Numbered from the stretch's first letter, positions 1 through 8,190 are shown. The stretch is 63,576 nt of DNA from Pseudomonadota bacterium (GCA_018241125.1 JAFEEL010000058.1:1-63576), one strand, 5' to 3'. A program made the numbers and translations. Notes: generated from the letters alone by a model not told the origin.

Positions 1-128
1 CAATCAAACACGCAAGTGTTTGATTTGGCGGAGCCGAGTACGGGCATGTACCGGACTGGGCGCGTTGAAAAAGGGCAGAGCCTGCCCCCGCGCAGGCGGG
101 GGAAAGCCCTTTTTCAACAACCTGTTAG
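1..128. repeat. MITE-like dispersed repeat, copy 1 (5' end cut by window)
   Basis: This is the right-hand part of an element also found at 9626-9782 and 12173-12331. It holds the hairpin around GTGTTTGATT, a shared block, and the terminal hairpin GAAAAAGGGC/GCCCTTTTTC ending in CCTGTTAG. This copy has about 25 extra bases in the loop of the terminal hairpin. Its last bases supply the TAA stop of the minus-strand glutathione S-transferase gene. Confidence 0.85.
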
Positions 129-706
129 ACCGGCCGGGTGGCGGCGACGTAGGGCAACTCGTCGATGCGGGCAGCGTGTGCGCGCAAGTGCGGGTAGTCC
201 AGCGGCACCACGTCGTACAGGGCGAAGTGATCCCACAACGACACCAGATGAAAGTCGTGGTAGGTCGGCACGGCTGTCACCGCTGTCGGGCGTGCCTCCA
301 GCCATTCCAGGCCGAGGCGGATCGCTTCGCGCATCTTGTCGAAGCGGCGGTGCGCCCGCGTGTCCAGGCCGGTGCGCTCGGCGAGGAGGAGTTCGGCCTC
401 GGCCGCCATGATGCCGTTCATCGCGGCGCGTGCATTCAGCGCATCCACGTCGGTGGTCAGCACGTTGAAACGGTCGGCTGGGTCGTGCCGGCGCACCAGC
501 CAGGCGGCGATGTGGTCGGACTCGAACACCACTTGAGTGCCGTCCACCAGCGTGGGTACTTTCAGCAGCGGGTTGGGGCCGAACTGCGCCGGGTCGCTGC
601 CGGCGGCGTTGCCCGCGTCCACCAGTTCACAGGGAATGGCCAGTGCACCCAAGACAATGCGCACCTTGCGTGCGAAGTGGGAACGGGGCGTGTAGTGCAG
701 TTGCAT
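125..706 (-). CDS. Glutathione S-transferase family protein
   Basis: A 193-residue protein of the usual length for a cytosolic glutathione S-transferase. The N-terminal thioredoxin-like half shows the TPRSHFARKV start typical of bacterial GSTs (residues 6-15), the cis-proline motif VPTL at about 50-53 and the glutathione-contacting ESD at 62-64. The rest is a helical C-terminal domain. The family conjugates glutathione to electrophiles or acts as a peroxidase or isomerase; the substrate cannot be told from sequence. The stop codon TAA lies inside the terminal inverted repeat of the adjacent dispersed element, so the present 3' end was probably set by that insertion. It is transcribed in the same direction as the cysteine synthase 16 bases upstream. 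Confidence 0.9.
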   Translation of the reverse strand: MQLHYTPRSHFARKVRIVLGALAIPCELVDAGNAAGSDPAQFGPNPLLKVPTLVDGTQVVFESDHIAAWLVRRHDPADRFNVLTTDVDALNARAAMNGIMAAEAELLLAERTGLDTRAHRRFDKMREAIRLGLEWLEARPTAVTAVPTYHDFHLVSLWDHFALYDVVPLDYPHLRAHAARIDELPYVAATRPV

Positions 707-721
707 GTGGCCTCCTTGGGA

Positions 722-1663
722 TCACACCTCGTCGGTGCCCTCGTTGATGCCCTCGAACAGGAAGGTCGAAAGATAACGCTCGCCGGTATCGGGCAGCATC
801 GCGAGGATCACGTCGCCGGGCTGGGCCAGTTCGTTGGCCACGCGCAGCGCCGCTGCGAAGGTGCCGCCGGCGGACAACCCGCAGAAGATGCCTTCGCGCT
901 GCGCCAGCGCACGTGCGGTGTCGCGGGCCTGCTCGTCGGTCACCGGCAGGTCGTGGTCGAACACGTTGCGATCGAGCACGGCGGGGACGAGATTGGGCGT
1001 CCAGCCCTGGATCTTGTGCGGCGTCCATTCCTTGCCGGCCAGCATCGAGGCCGCGACCGGCTCGGTGGCGACGATCCTGGTTTCCGGGCGCGCCAGCTTG
1101 AGCATCTGTCCGACACCGGTGAGGGTACCGCCGGTACCCCAGCCGGACACATACCAGTCCAGCCGCTTGCCGGCGAAATCGGTGAGGATTTCCGGGCCGG
1201 TGGTGTTGCGGTGGTAGGCGGGGTTGGCCTCGTTTTCGAACTGACGAGCCAGAAAGTGGCCGTGTTTGGTCGCGAATGCCTCCGCCGCTTCGACCAGGCC
1301 GGTGCCGCGCAGCGCTGCCGGCACCAGTACCACCTTGGCCCCGAGCGCGCGCATCAGCTTGCGGCGTTCGATCGAGAACGAATCGCTCATGAAGGCGATG
1401 AACGGATAACCACGCGCCGCGCACACCATCGCCAACGCGATGCCGGTATTGCCCGACGTGGCCTCGACCACAGTCTGCCCGGGTTTGAGCGTGCCGCGCG
1501 CCTCGGCGTCGAGGATCACGCCCAGCGCCAAACGATCTTTCACCGACGACATCGGGTTGAAGAACTCGCATTTGACGTACATCGTCACGTGCGAGGGTGC
1601 GAGCCGGTTGATGCGCACGATCGGCGTGTTGCCGACGGTGTCGAGGATGGAGTCGTGGATCAT
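722..1663 (-). CDS. Cysteine synthase (O-acetylserine sulfhydrylase), PLP-dependent
   Basis: A 313-residue PLP enzyme that makes cysteine from O-acetylserine and sulfide in the cytoplasm. The PLP-binding lysine is K42 in SSVKDR, the substrate loop EATSGNTG covers about 67-74, and the phosphate-binding loop GTGGT covers 176-180. These place it in the CysK/CysM fold type II family; length and motifs fit CysK better than cystathionine beta-synthase, because the C-terminal CBS domain is absent. The start at MIHDSILDTVGNTP was chosen by homology; the open frame extends 63 codons upstream, but that part reads through heptamer repeats and is not protein-like. The gene symbol is left blank because CysK and CysM are not cleanly separable here. 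Confidence 0.92.
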   Translation of the reverse strand: MIHDSILDTVGNTPIVRINRLAPSHVTMYVKCEFFNPMSSVKDRLALGVILDAEARGTLKPGQTVVEATSGNTGIALAMVCAARGYPFIAFMSDSFSIERRKLMRALGAKVVLVPAALRGTGLVEAAEAFATKHGHFLARQFENEANPAYHRNTTGPEILTDFAGKRLDWYVSGWGTGGTLTGVGQMLKLARPETRIVATEPVAASMLAGKEWTPHKIQGWTPNLVPAVLDRNVFDHDLPVTDEQARDTARALAQREGIFCGLSAGGTFAAALRVANELAQPGDVILAMLPDTGERYLSTFLFEGINEGTDEV

Positions 1664-1767
1664 GGCGGTCGTCTCCGCAAAAACGGAAGGCCGATCATGG
1701 GCCGGTTGCCGGCGGCACGCAAACGGGCCGCGGCGATGAGGTGATGCCGGGAAGGAATGGGGGGCAT

Positions 1768-1842
1768 GGAGCAGGGAGCAGGGAGCAGGGAGCGGGGAGC
1801 AGGGAGCGGGGAGCAGGGAGCAGGGAGCAGGGAGCAGGGAGA
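1768..1842. repeat. Heptanucleotide tandem repeat, unit GGGAGCA
   Basis: About ten head-to-tail 7 bp units, GGGAGCA with GGGAGCG variants. It is one of six loci in the window whose tandem repeats share a 7 bp or 14 bp period but use different words. Confidence 0.9.
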
Positions 1843-1854
1843 CGGGCGACAAAG

Positions 1855-1890
1855 CCCCTCTCCCAGCGGGAGAGGGGTTGGGGTGAGGGG
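1855..1890. repeat. REP-like palindrome, copy 1
   Basis: A palindrome CCCCTCTCCC-agc-GGGAGAGGGG followed by TTGGGGTGAGGGG. The same unit, inverted, recurs at 38256-38291 and 50569-50604. All copies lie just outside gene 3' ends, so they may act as transcript-end structures, but no T-run follows. Confidence 0.85.
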
Positions 1891-2004
1891 CAAACCGCGA
1901 GGGGTGTGCGCAACCGGCGCGTCAGCCTCTCCCGGAGAGAGGTGCGCCGTAGATCCTGAATCTGGTGCTACGAATCTGGCGTCGCCAGTCCCGCGCCTCG
2001 AACC

Positions 2005-2058
2005 CCGAGTCCCGGCTATATGCTTCCCGAGTCCCGGGTCCCGAGTCCCGAGTCCCGG
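2005..2058. repeat. Heptanucleotide tandem repeat, unit GAGTCCC, entering rnt
   Basis: Units GAGTCCC and variants, about five recognisable copies with one interruption. The array crosses the 3' end of the RNase T gene and encodes the last residues of that protein ([14 protein letters not shown]). Confidence 0.85.
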
Positions 2059-2681
2059 CTCTTGCACTGCCCCTCCCGCCACCGATTCATCACCGTGCAA
2101 AACAACAGCGCGGTCCGCTCGGTGTCGTAGACGGCGCCATGCGCCCGGCTGGCATCCCACTCCAGCCCGGCGGCGAGCACGGCGCGGGCCAGCACGGTTT
2201 GCCCGTAGGCCATGCCGGCCAGGGTCACCGTGTCGAAGGTGCTGAACGGGTGGAAGGGATTGCGCTTGTGGCCGGTGCGCGCCACCGCGGCGTTGAGGAA
2301 ACCGAGGTCGAAGAACGCGTTGTGACCGACTAGGATCGCGCGTTGGCAACCGGCGGCCTTGATCGCCGCGCGCACCGGTGCGAACACGTAGTCGAGCGCG
2401 GGGCGCTCGTCGCGCGCACCGCGAAACGGGTGGTCGGGATCGATGCCGTTGACCTCCAGCGACTTCGGATCGATCTGCGATCCGGGGTACGCCACGACGT
2501 GCGTACTGGTCATCGCGCCGGGCGACAGCAAGCCTTGCGCGTCGATCAAAATGGGCTGCACCGCGATCTCCAGCAGCGCGTGGCGGTTGCAGTCGAAGCC
2601 GCCGGTCTCCACATCCACCACCACCGGCAGGAAGCCACGAAAGCGCTGCGCCATCGGCGCTTGATCGGAAAGTTCACTCAT
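2016..2681 (-). CDS. rnt: Ribonuclease T (DEDDh 3'-5' exoribonuclease)
   Basis: A 221-residue DEDDh exonuclease that trims the 3' ends of tRNA and other stable RNAs. Motif Exo I is VVDVETGG with D23 and E25; Exo II is [10 protein letters not shown]; Exo III is HGAVYDTE, with the H and D spaced five apart as in DEDDh enzymes. The N-terminal stretch [14 protein letters not shown] is characteristic of RNase T rather than of DnaQ. RNase T usually ends near residue 205-215; here the last ~14 residues are translated from a GAGTCCC heptamer array, so the C-terminal tail is repeat-derived and probably not needed for activity. It is the first gene in this direction after nth, 12 bases away. Confidence 0.92.
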   Translation of the reverse strand: MSELSDQAPMAQRFRGFLPVVVDVETGGFDCNRHALLEIAVQPILIDAQGLLSPGAMTSTHVVAYPGSQIDPKSLEVNGIDPDHPFRGARDERPALDYVFAPVRAAIKAAGCQRAILVGHNAFFDLGFLNAAVARTGHKRNPFHPFSTFDTVTLAGMAYGQTVLARAVLAAGLEWDASRAHGAVYDTERTALLFCTVMNRWREGQCKSRDSGLGTRDSGSI

Positions 2682-2693
2682 CGGTGCAGGATA

Positions 2694-3359
2694 TCAGGCG
2701 CGGCCTGCGCGCTCGCCGCTGGTCGGCCCCGGCGTCTTGTGCTTGTACGCACACAGATCGCGGACGATGCACTGCGGGCAGTGCGGCTTGCGCGCCTTGC
2801 ACACGTAACGGCCGTGCAGGATCAGCCAGTGGTGCGCGTACAGGCGGAATTCTTCCGGCACGTTCTTCAGCAGCTTGCGCTCGACCACCTCCACGGTCTT
2901 GCCAGTCGCCAGCCCGGTGCGGTTGGCGACGCGGAAGATGTGCGTGTCCACGGCGATGGTGGCTTGCCCGAAGGCGACGTTGAGCACCACGTTGGCGGTC
3001 TTGCGGCCCACGCCGGGCAAGGCTTCCAGCGCCGCGCGATCGTCCGGCACGATGCCGTCGTGATGGTCGATCAGCAAGCGGCAGGCGGCGATGATGTGGC
3101 GCGCCTTGGCGTTGAACAGGCCGATGGTGGCGATGTATTTTTTGAGGCCGTCCTCGCCTAGAGCGAGCACGGCGCGCGGCGTGTTGGCGACCGAAAAAAG
3201 TTTTTTCGTCGCCTTGTTCACGCCCACGTCGGTGGCCTGCGCCGAGAGCATCACCGCGACCAGCAACTCGAATGGCGTGGAATACACCAGTTCGGTGCGC
3301 GGGTGCGGGTCGATCTCGCGCAGGCGGGCGAACAGTTCGTGGCGATCGGCGGGCTTCAT
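2694..3359 (-). CDS. nth: Endonuclease III, DNA glycosylase/AP lyase
   Basis: A 221-residue base-excision repair enzyme that removes oxidised pyrimidines and nicks the abasic site. The helix-hairpin-helix reads LPGVGRKTANVV, including the catalytic lysine, and the following AVDTHIFRV carries the catalytic aspartate. The C-terminal iron-sulfur cluster has the exact spacing C-X6-C-X2-C-X5-C in CKARKPHCPQCIVRDLC. Length and order match E. coli Nth (211 aa). The start at MKPADRHELF fits the family. Ten bases upstream ends an rnfD-like gene; in E. coli nth also follows the rsx/rnf operon, so the linkage is old. Confidence 0.96.
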   Translation of the reverse strand: MKPADRHELFARLREIDPHPRTELVYSTPFELLVAVMLSAQATDVGVNKATKKLFSVANTPRAVLALGEDGLKKYIATIGLFNAKARHIIAACRLLIDHHDGIVPDDRAALEALPGVGRKTANVVLNVAFGQATIAVDTHIFRVANRTGLATGKTVEVVERKLLKNVPEEFRLYAHHWLILHGRYVCKARKPHCPQCIVRDLCAYKHKTPGPTSGERAGRA

Positions 3360-3369
3360 GCGGCGGGCG

Positions 3370-4224
3370 TCATGGGCTGGACGTGCGCGCTCGGCGCGGC
3401 GGCGTGAGCCAGCGATCCAGCGCCGGCGCGGCAGCGTTGCCCAACAGCACCGCACCGGCCAGCGCCGGCAGCAGCCGGTCGTCGTGGTGGGCCGCGTGCA
3501 GGGCGACGATCGCCGTGGCTGCAATCGCGCCGATCAGCGCGCCGCACAGCAGGCGTGCGCGCGGTTGCATGCAGGTGCGCGGCGGATCGTCGGCGATGAA
3601 GAATGCGGCCAGCAGCACTGGCGGCAACAGCGCCAGTATCATCGGATCGGTGTACGTCGCGCCGGTCAGCGCGGTGCCGATGGCATACGCCAACCCGGCA
3701 CCGCCGAGCAGCCCCAACGGCGCCTGCCAGCGGATCGCGCGCAGCCCGAGCAGGGCGATGCCGCCCAGCGCGCAGGCGGCGGCCAGCAGCAGGTTTGCGT
3801 GGATCGGCGCGATGGCGGCGGTTGCCGGCGCGATCAGCAAGGCGATGGCGCAGGCGGTCATCATGGGGTGGAATGGATTGGCGGCATCACGATGGCGCCA
3901 GGCGAGCGCCAGCACGACGGCGATCACGATGGCGAGCGCCCTCGTCCAAGCGGCCGCAGGCGGTAGCCACAGGACCATCAGCAGCAGTTGCAGGTAGAGG
4001 TGCAAAGCGGTCGTCGCCGGGCGCGGTCGCGTCGACCGCGGTACCAGTGCCAGCACGAGGGCCAGCGCACAGAAGACCATCCACGCTGGGCGGTGCTGGT
4101 TCCACGCCAGTGCACCGACGATCGGCAGCAAGCACAGCAGGGCCCGCTGCGAACGCGCAACCCCATCCAGCGCCGGTCGCGGCGGCGGGAGATTTTCGAC
4201 GCCGGCGTTTGCGTCTTCGGTCAT
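3370..4224 (-). CDS. RnfD/RsxD-like membrane subunit
   Basis: A 284-residue integral membrane protein with about eight to ten hydrophobic segments. It resembles the NqrB/RnfD family, subunit D of the Rnf/Rsx electron transport complex, which covalently binds FMN on a threonine in an S/T-G-A-T motif; here LTGAT occurs in the second half (ALTGATYTD). The family is usually about 350 residues, so this one is shorter. Its start overlaps the end of the upstream ferredoxin-like gene by 4 bases (ATGA), showing translational coupling, and nth follows. No RnfA, B, E or G gene is present in the window. It may be a reduced Rsx module or one that works with partners encoded elsewhere. Confidence 0.75.
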   Translation of the reverse strand: MTEDANAGVENLPPPRPALDGVARSQRALLCLLPIVGALAWNQHRPAWMVFCALALVLALVPRSTRPRPATTALHLYLQLLLMVLWLPPAAAWTRALAIVIAVVLALAWRHRDAANPFHPMMTACAIALLIAPATAAIAPIHANLLLAAACALGGIALLGLRAIRWQAPLGLLGGAGLAYAIGTALTGATYTDPMILALLPPVLLAAFFIADDPPRTCMQPRARLLCGALIGAIAATAIVALHAAHHDDRLLPALAGAVLLGNAAAPALDRWLTPPRRARTSSP

Positions 4225-4661
4225 GCCTTGGGCGCGCCGCGCTGCGCCGCCTTGCGCGCGGTGGCACGGGCGATGGCGGCGGCGACCGCGTCGGCGCTGG
4301 CAGCGTTGGCGGTCTGCGCGGTGTGGCGTTCCTCGCGCGCCTGCTCGTCGCGGCTCAGGCGCAGTTGCCGGGCGCGGTAGCGCTCGCGTGCGGCCAGCGC
4401 GGTGGCGCGCTTGCGTGCGGATTCGTCGAGTAGAGCTTTCGCCTCGCGATAGCGTTGTGTTAACGGGATGCGGCTGGGGCACACGACATCACAGCGCCCG
4501 CACTGCGTGCAGTCCAGTGCGCCCTCGCGTTGCATGGCGGCCAGATCGCCATCGCGCAAGCGCAGCAACAGACGCTGCGGTTGCAAGTTCACCGGGCACA
4601 CCGGCGCGCAATCGCCGCAGCGGATGCAGGGTTGCTCAGATGTAGCGGCAATCACTTGCAT
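4221..4661 (-). CDS. RnfC C-terminal-domain-like 2[4Fe-4S] ferredoxin protein
   Basis: A 146-residue protein with two four-cysteine motifs, CIRCGDCAPVCP near residue 12 and CTQCGRCDVVCPS near 51, each expected to hold a [4Fe-4S] cluster. The phrases PVNLQPQRLL and PSRIPLTQRYREAK match the ferredoxin-like part of RnfC/RsxC, and the Arg/Ala-rich helical tail after residue 75 resembles the start of the RnfC tail. The large N-terminal flavin/NADH-binding region of RnfC is missing. The start is 6 bases after the stop of the enoyl-CoA hydratase gene, and the 3' end overlaps the rnfD-like gene, so it belongs to that operon. It could transfer electrons to the RnfD-like subunit; this is inference. Confidence 0.75.
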   Translation of the reverse strand: MQVIAATSEQPCIRCGDCAPVCPVNLQPQRLLLRLRDGDLAAMQREGALDCTQCGRCDVVCPSRIPLTQRYREAKALLDESARKRATALAARERYRARQLRLSRDEQAREERHTAQTANAASADAVAAAIARATARKAAQRGAPKA

Positions 4662-4667
4662 CGGGTT

Positions 4668-5462
4668 TCAGTCGCCGCCAAACACCGGCTTGCGGCGTTC
4701 CAGAAAGGCCTGTGTGCCCTCGCGCATGTCGTGCGTCGACGCGCACACCGCGAAGGCCTGCGTTTCGTAATCCAGCCCGGCATCGATGCCGCATTCGCCG
4801 CCGATCTGCACCGCATCGAGGATGCCGCGCAGGGCCTGCGGCGCGGACGCCGCCAGTTGCGCGGCCAGCGCGAAGGTCGCCGCTTCCAATTGCTCAGCGG
4901 GGACGATGCGAGTGACGATGCCCAGTTCGAACGCGCGCTGCGCATTGATCGGCGCACCGGTCAGGCACAGTTCCAGCGTCGCCCCGCGCCCGGCAAGGCG
5001 CAGCAGGCGCTGGGTGCCGCCGAAACCGGGCAGCACGCCGAGGTTGATTTCCGGCTGCCCGACCTTGGCGTTGTCGGCGGCGATGCGCAGGTGGCAGCTC
5101 ATCGCCAGCTCCAGCCCGCCGCCCAGCGCGTAGCCACGAATCATCGCGATGACCGGTTTGCCGAGCAGCTCCACCCCGCGCATCATCTTCTGTCCGTGCT
5201 GCGAAAAATGCCGCGCCTGGATCGGGCTGAGCGTGGCCAGCTCGCCGATGTCGGCACCGGCGACGAACGCCTTTTCGCCGGCGCCGCGCAGCACCACCGC
5301 GCGCACCGCCGGATCGGCGGCGATGGCGCGAAAGGCCGCGTCGAGTTCGGCGATCACCGCGAAGTTGAGCGCGTTGAGCTTGTCCGGACGGTTGATGGTG
5401 ACCACGCGCACGCCATCGCGGTCTTCGAGCAGCAGGTGGTGAAAATCGTGGCTGGGGGTCAT
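4668..5462 (-). CDS. Enoyl-CoA hydratase
   Basis: A 264-residue crotonase-fold enzyme. It keeps the oxyanion-hole segments (AGADIGEL and GYALGGGLELAM) and both catalytic glutamates of true hydratases, one in GGGLE and one in GQPEINLG, followed by the signature LPGFGGTQRL. It would hydrate 2-enoyl-CoA in beta-oxidation. The start at MTPSHDFHHLLLE is preferred over an upstream ATG 72 bases earlier because the extra residues are Arg/Pro-rich and not family-like. It is the first gene of the run echA - rnfC-like - rnfD-like - nth. Confidence 0.9.
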   Translation of the reverse strand: MTPSHDFHHLLLEDRDGVRVVTINRPDKLNALNFAVIAELDAAFRAIAADPAVRAVVLRGAGEKAFVAGADIGELATLSPIQARHFSQHGQKMMRGVELLGKPVIAMIRGYALGGGLELAMSCHLRIAADNAKVGQPEINLGVLPGFGGTQRLLRLAGRGATLELCLTGAPINAQRAFELGIVTRIVPAEQLEAATFALAAQLAASAPQALRGILDAVQIGGECGIDAGLDYETQAFAVCASTHDMREGTQAFLERRKPVFGGD

Positions 5463-5628
5463 TGCGTTCTCGGGCTGGGGTGAACGGGCGCGGAACTTGC
5501 GCGCGTCGGCGCGGTCGATGGGTGGCGGTGGCACGGGGTGGCAGCTATCCTAGCCCGTAGTGGCCGCGATCGCGATGGCCCAGGCCGTGCCGATCGCAAC
5601 GATCGCGTGGCGTTTCGTGGAGAGTTGG

Positions 5629-6315
5629 ATGAGCAAGCGCTGGTGGCTGCTGGCAACGATGGGCATGTGCACGCTGGCCGCGGCGCAACAGGCGCCGACG
5701 GACAAGCAAAAGCTCAGTTACGCGCTCGGCTACGACTACGGTCGCAGCCTGGCCGACAGCAAGATCGACATCGATCAGGCCACGCTCGCGCGGGCGATCG
5801 GCGACGGTCTGAAACACAAGGCCCCGGCGCTGCCGACCCAGCAGATGAGCGTGGTTCTGCACGCGCTGAAGGAAAAACTCTACGCCCAGGCCAAGGCCAA
5901 CTTCGACAAGGCCTCGGCGGAGAACAAGGCGGCCAGCGACGCCCTGCTGGCGAAGAACCGTGTCCGTGCCGGCGTGAAGGTGCTGCCCAGCGGCGTGCAG
6001 TACCGGGTTGTCAGCGAAGGCAATGGGCCGTCACCGCGTCCCGACGGGCAGGCGCGCATCCTGTACAAGGTGTCGGTTGCCACCGGGCAGGAGTTCGTCA
6101 GTAGTTACAACACGCCCACCCCGCAACCCACGACCATCACCATCAGCGAATCGCCGCTGCCCGGCGTGCGCCAGATCCTGCCGATGATGCGTCAGGGTGC
6201 GCACTGGGAAGTGCTGCTGCCGCCCGATCAGGCCTATGGCTCCGACCCCGGATCGCCGGTCGGCCCGAATCAGGCGCTGTCGATGGATATCAAGATGGTG
6301 GAGGTGTTGAAGTAG
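5629..6315 (+). CDS. FKBP-type peptidyl-prolyl cis-trans isomerase, exported
   Basis: A 228-residue periplasmic or surface FKBP of the FkpA/Mip type. It has a signal peptide (residues 1 to about 19, ending LAAAQQ), an N-terminal dimerisation region starting KLSYALGYDYGRSL, a long charged helix, and a C-terminal FKBP domain with VLPSGVQYRVV and LLPPDQAYGS. The FKBP core is weaker than usual: the typical GTLLDGTVFDSS segment reads GQEFVSSYN, so isomerase activity could be reduced. The start at MSKRWW gives a clean signal peptide; upstream in-frame ATG codons do not. The 3' end runs straight into a heptamer repeat. Confidence 0.85.
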   Translation: MSKRWWLLATMGMCTLAAAQQAPTDKQKLSYALGYDYGRSLADSKIDIDQATLARAIGDGLKHKAPALPTQQMSVVLHALKEKLYAQAKANFDKASAENKAASDALLAKNRVRAGVKVLPSGVQYRVVSEGNGPSPRPDGQARILYKVSVATGQEFVSSYNTPTPQPTTITISESPLPGVRQILPMMRQGAHWEVLLPPDQAYGSDPGSPVGPNQALSMDIKMVEVLK

Positions 6316-6376
6316 CAGGGAGCGGGGAGCGGGGAGACGGGAGACGGGAGACGGGAGACGGGAGACGGGAGCAGGG
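6316..6376. repeat. Heptanucleotide tandem repeat, unit GGGAGAC
   Basis: About eight units: two GGGAGCG followed by five GGGAGAC and a closing GGGAGCA. It starts directly at the stop codon of the FKBP gene. Confidence 0.9.
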
Positions 6377-6508
6377 GCGATCCGCGCGCCAAAATGAATA
6401 CCCACGCTGTGTTCTTTCGCGCGGCGAACGTAACGACGTTCTTCCTTCATCTTCCGCGCTGCAACCGGTCTATCCTTGCACTGTCACTTCGCGCAAGTTC
6501 ACCGCCGC

Positions 6509-7318
6509 ATGTCTGCTTCCCCGACACCCACCGTCCGCGCCATCCACAGTCCGTGCATTGGCGTGTGCCGACTGGATGCGAGCGGACACTGTGAGGGCTG
6601 CCAGCGCACCGGCGAGGAAATCGCCGCGTGGCTGGCGTTTGACGACGTGACGCGGCAACGCTACATCGACGAGATTCTGCCGGCGCGTGCGCTGGCGCAC
6701 GACGCACGCCGATCCGACGAAGTCGGGCGGATCGTGCGCGCGCTGCATCCACTGTCTGCGCCGCCGACCGCGCCGGCGTGGAATCGCCCCGAATACGAAG
6801 ATCTGCTGCCGCCCACGGCCGCGCTGACGCCGGCCGCGGTGCTGGTCGGGCTGGTGCCGCGTGGCGATTGGCAGGTGCTGTTGACCTTGCGTACCGCCGA
6901 CCTGCGCACGCATGCCGGGCAGGTGAGTTTCCCCGGCGGGCGCATCGAGGCGGCCGATGCCGATCCGGTCGCCGCCGCGCTGCGCGAGGCGCGCGAGGAG
7001 ATCGGGCTGACGCGAGAGCGTATCGAGCCGCTGGGGTATCTGGATGCGTTCGATACCATCAGCAGCTACCACGTGCTGCCGGTGGTCGCGCGGGTGTCGC
7101 CGGATTACGCGCTGCGCCTGGACGCGCGCGAGGTGGCCGATGCGTTCGAAGTGCCGCTGGACTACTTGATGGATGCGCGCAACATCCGCATCGTCGCCCG
7201 TGAGTTCGCCGGGCGCGTGCGGCGTTATCATGAATACGACTATGCCCGGTACCGTATCTGGGGCGCCACTGCGGCGATGCTGGTCAACTTGCGCGAGCGG
7301 CTGGAGGGCGTGCGATGA
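6509..7318 (+). CDS. DUF1289 - Nudix (CoA pyrophosphatase-type) fusion protein
   Basis: A 269-residue two-domain protein. Residues about 13-60 are a DUF1289 unit with four cysteines (SPCIGVCRLD and HCEGCQRTG). Residues about 100-250 are a Nudix hydrolase of the NudL/CoA diphosphatase group: the family motif LLTLRTADLRTHAGQVSFPGG is followed by the Nudix box, ending REAREEIGL with the metal-binding glutamates. NudL enzymes split CoA into 4'-phosphopantetheine and 3',5'-ADP. DUF1289 is usually a separate small protein, so the fusion suggests a linked role, perhaps metal or redox sensing; that is inference. The start at MSASPTPT is favoured. The stop overlaps the next gene by 4 bases (ATGA). Confidence 0.88.
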   Translation: MSASPTPTVRAIHSPCIGVCRLDASGHCEGCQRTGEEIAAWLAFDDVTRQRYIDEILPARALAHDARRSDEVGRIVRALHPLSAPPTAPAWNRPEYEDLLPPTAALTPAAVLVGLVPRGDWQVLLTLRTADLRTHAGQVSFPGGRIEAADADPVAAALREAREEIGLTRERIEPLGYLDAFDTISSYHVLPVVARVSPDYALRLDAREVADAFEVPLDYLMDARNIRIVAREFAGRVRRYHEYDYARYRIWGATAAMLVNLRERLEGVR

Positions 7319-8190
7319 ACGACTGGGTGGTATTGCATCCGATGCACTGGACGACGCTGGTTTCCGCCGAGGAACTGGTGGCTGCGCTGGGTCAGCCCGG
7401 TCTGGCGATCATCGACGCGCGCGCGACGCTGGCCGATCCGTTGCAGGGCGATCGCGACTATGCGGCCTCGCACATCCCCGGCGCGGTGCACGCCAACATG
7501 GAGCGCGACCTGTCCGACCATTCCCGCAAGGGCCACGGTCGCCATCCCCTGCCCGCCGCCGACACGTTCTGTCGCTGGTTGGAGCTGTGGGGCATCACCC
7601 CCGCCCATCAAGTGGTGGTGTACGACGCCCGCGAAGGTGCGATGGCGGCAGCGCGGGTCTGGTTCATGCTGCGTCTGCTCGGTCATCAGCACGTGGCGGT
7701 GCTCGATGGTGGCTACGCGCGGTGGCTCGACCTGCACCTGCCCATCAGCACGAAGACCGTGTTGCCCAATGCCTCGACCTATCAGGCCAGTTACGATGCG
7801 GCGCGCCTGGCCGACCCATCCGGATTGCTCGATCTGGCACGTCCGGGTGCGCCGTTGTTGATCGACGCGCGCCCGGGCGAACGCTTCCGCGGTGAGGTCG
7901 AACCGGTCGATCGCGTCGCCGGCCACGTCCCCGGCGCGATCAATCGACCGCTGGCGATGAACCTGCAAGCCGACGGTCGCTTTCGCCCGGCGGCCGAACT
8001 GGCGGCGAGTTTTCGCGAGTTGCTCGGCGTGCGCGATCCCTCGCAGATCGTCTCGATGTGCGGCTCGGGTATAACCGCCTGCCACAACCTGTTGGCGTTG
8101 GAACACGCCGGCCTGCGCGGCGCACGCTTGTATGCCGATTCGTGGAGCGGCTGGATCGCCGATCCGGCAAGGCCGGTCACGCGATCGTAG
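7315..8190 (+). CDS. Sulfurtransferase with two rhodanese domains
   Basis: A 291-residue thiosulfate/3-mercaptopyruvate sulfurtransferase. Two rhodanese domains are visible: the N-terminal one (about 15-140, with DARATLADP and HIPGAVHANM) lacks a catalytic cysteine, and the C-terminal one (about 170-285, with LIDARPGERFRG and HVPGAINRPL) carries C249 in the active loop CGSGITAC. The loop CGSGVT/CGSGIT is typical of SseA-type mercaptopyruvate sulfurtransferases. It is translationally coupled to the Nudix gene upstream (ATGA overlap). A hairpin terminator follows the stop at once. Confidence 0.92.
   Translation: MNDWVVLHPMHWTTLVSAEELVAALGQPGLAIIDARATLADPLQGDRDYAASHIPGAVHANMERDLSDHSRKGHGRHPLPAADTFCRWLELWGITPAHQVVVYDAREGAMAAARVWFMLRLLGHQHVAVLDGGYARWLDLHLPISTKTVLPNASTYQASYDAARLADPSGLLDLARPGAPLLIDARPGERFRGEVEPVDRVAGHVPGAINRPLAMNLQADGRFRPAAELAASFRELLGVRDPSQIVSMCGSGITACHNLLALEHAGLRGARLYADSWSGWIADPARPVTRS

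Larger units (their letters stand above)
1664..2015. other. Intergenic region between rnt and cysteine synthase, repeat-filled
   Basis: About 350 bases without a gene. It contains a GGGAGCA heptamer array (1768-1842), a CCCCTCTCCC/GGGAGAGGGG palindrome (1855-1890) and the flank of a second heptamer array (2005-2058) that enters rnt. No convincing coding sequence is seen between these. Confidence 0.8.

Noticed and set aside
20-128. Start of a coding sequence across the repeat at the left edge
   Set aside because: The open frame is built from the dispersed element, which appears twice more without coding capacity.
20-1744. 574-codon plus-strand frame across the GST and cysteine synthase genes
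   Set aside because: Antisense to two clearly recognisable enzymes and begins inside a repeat.
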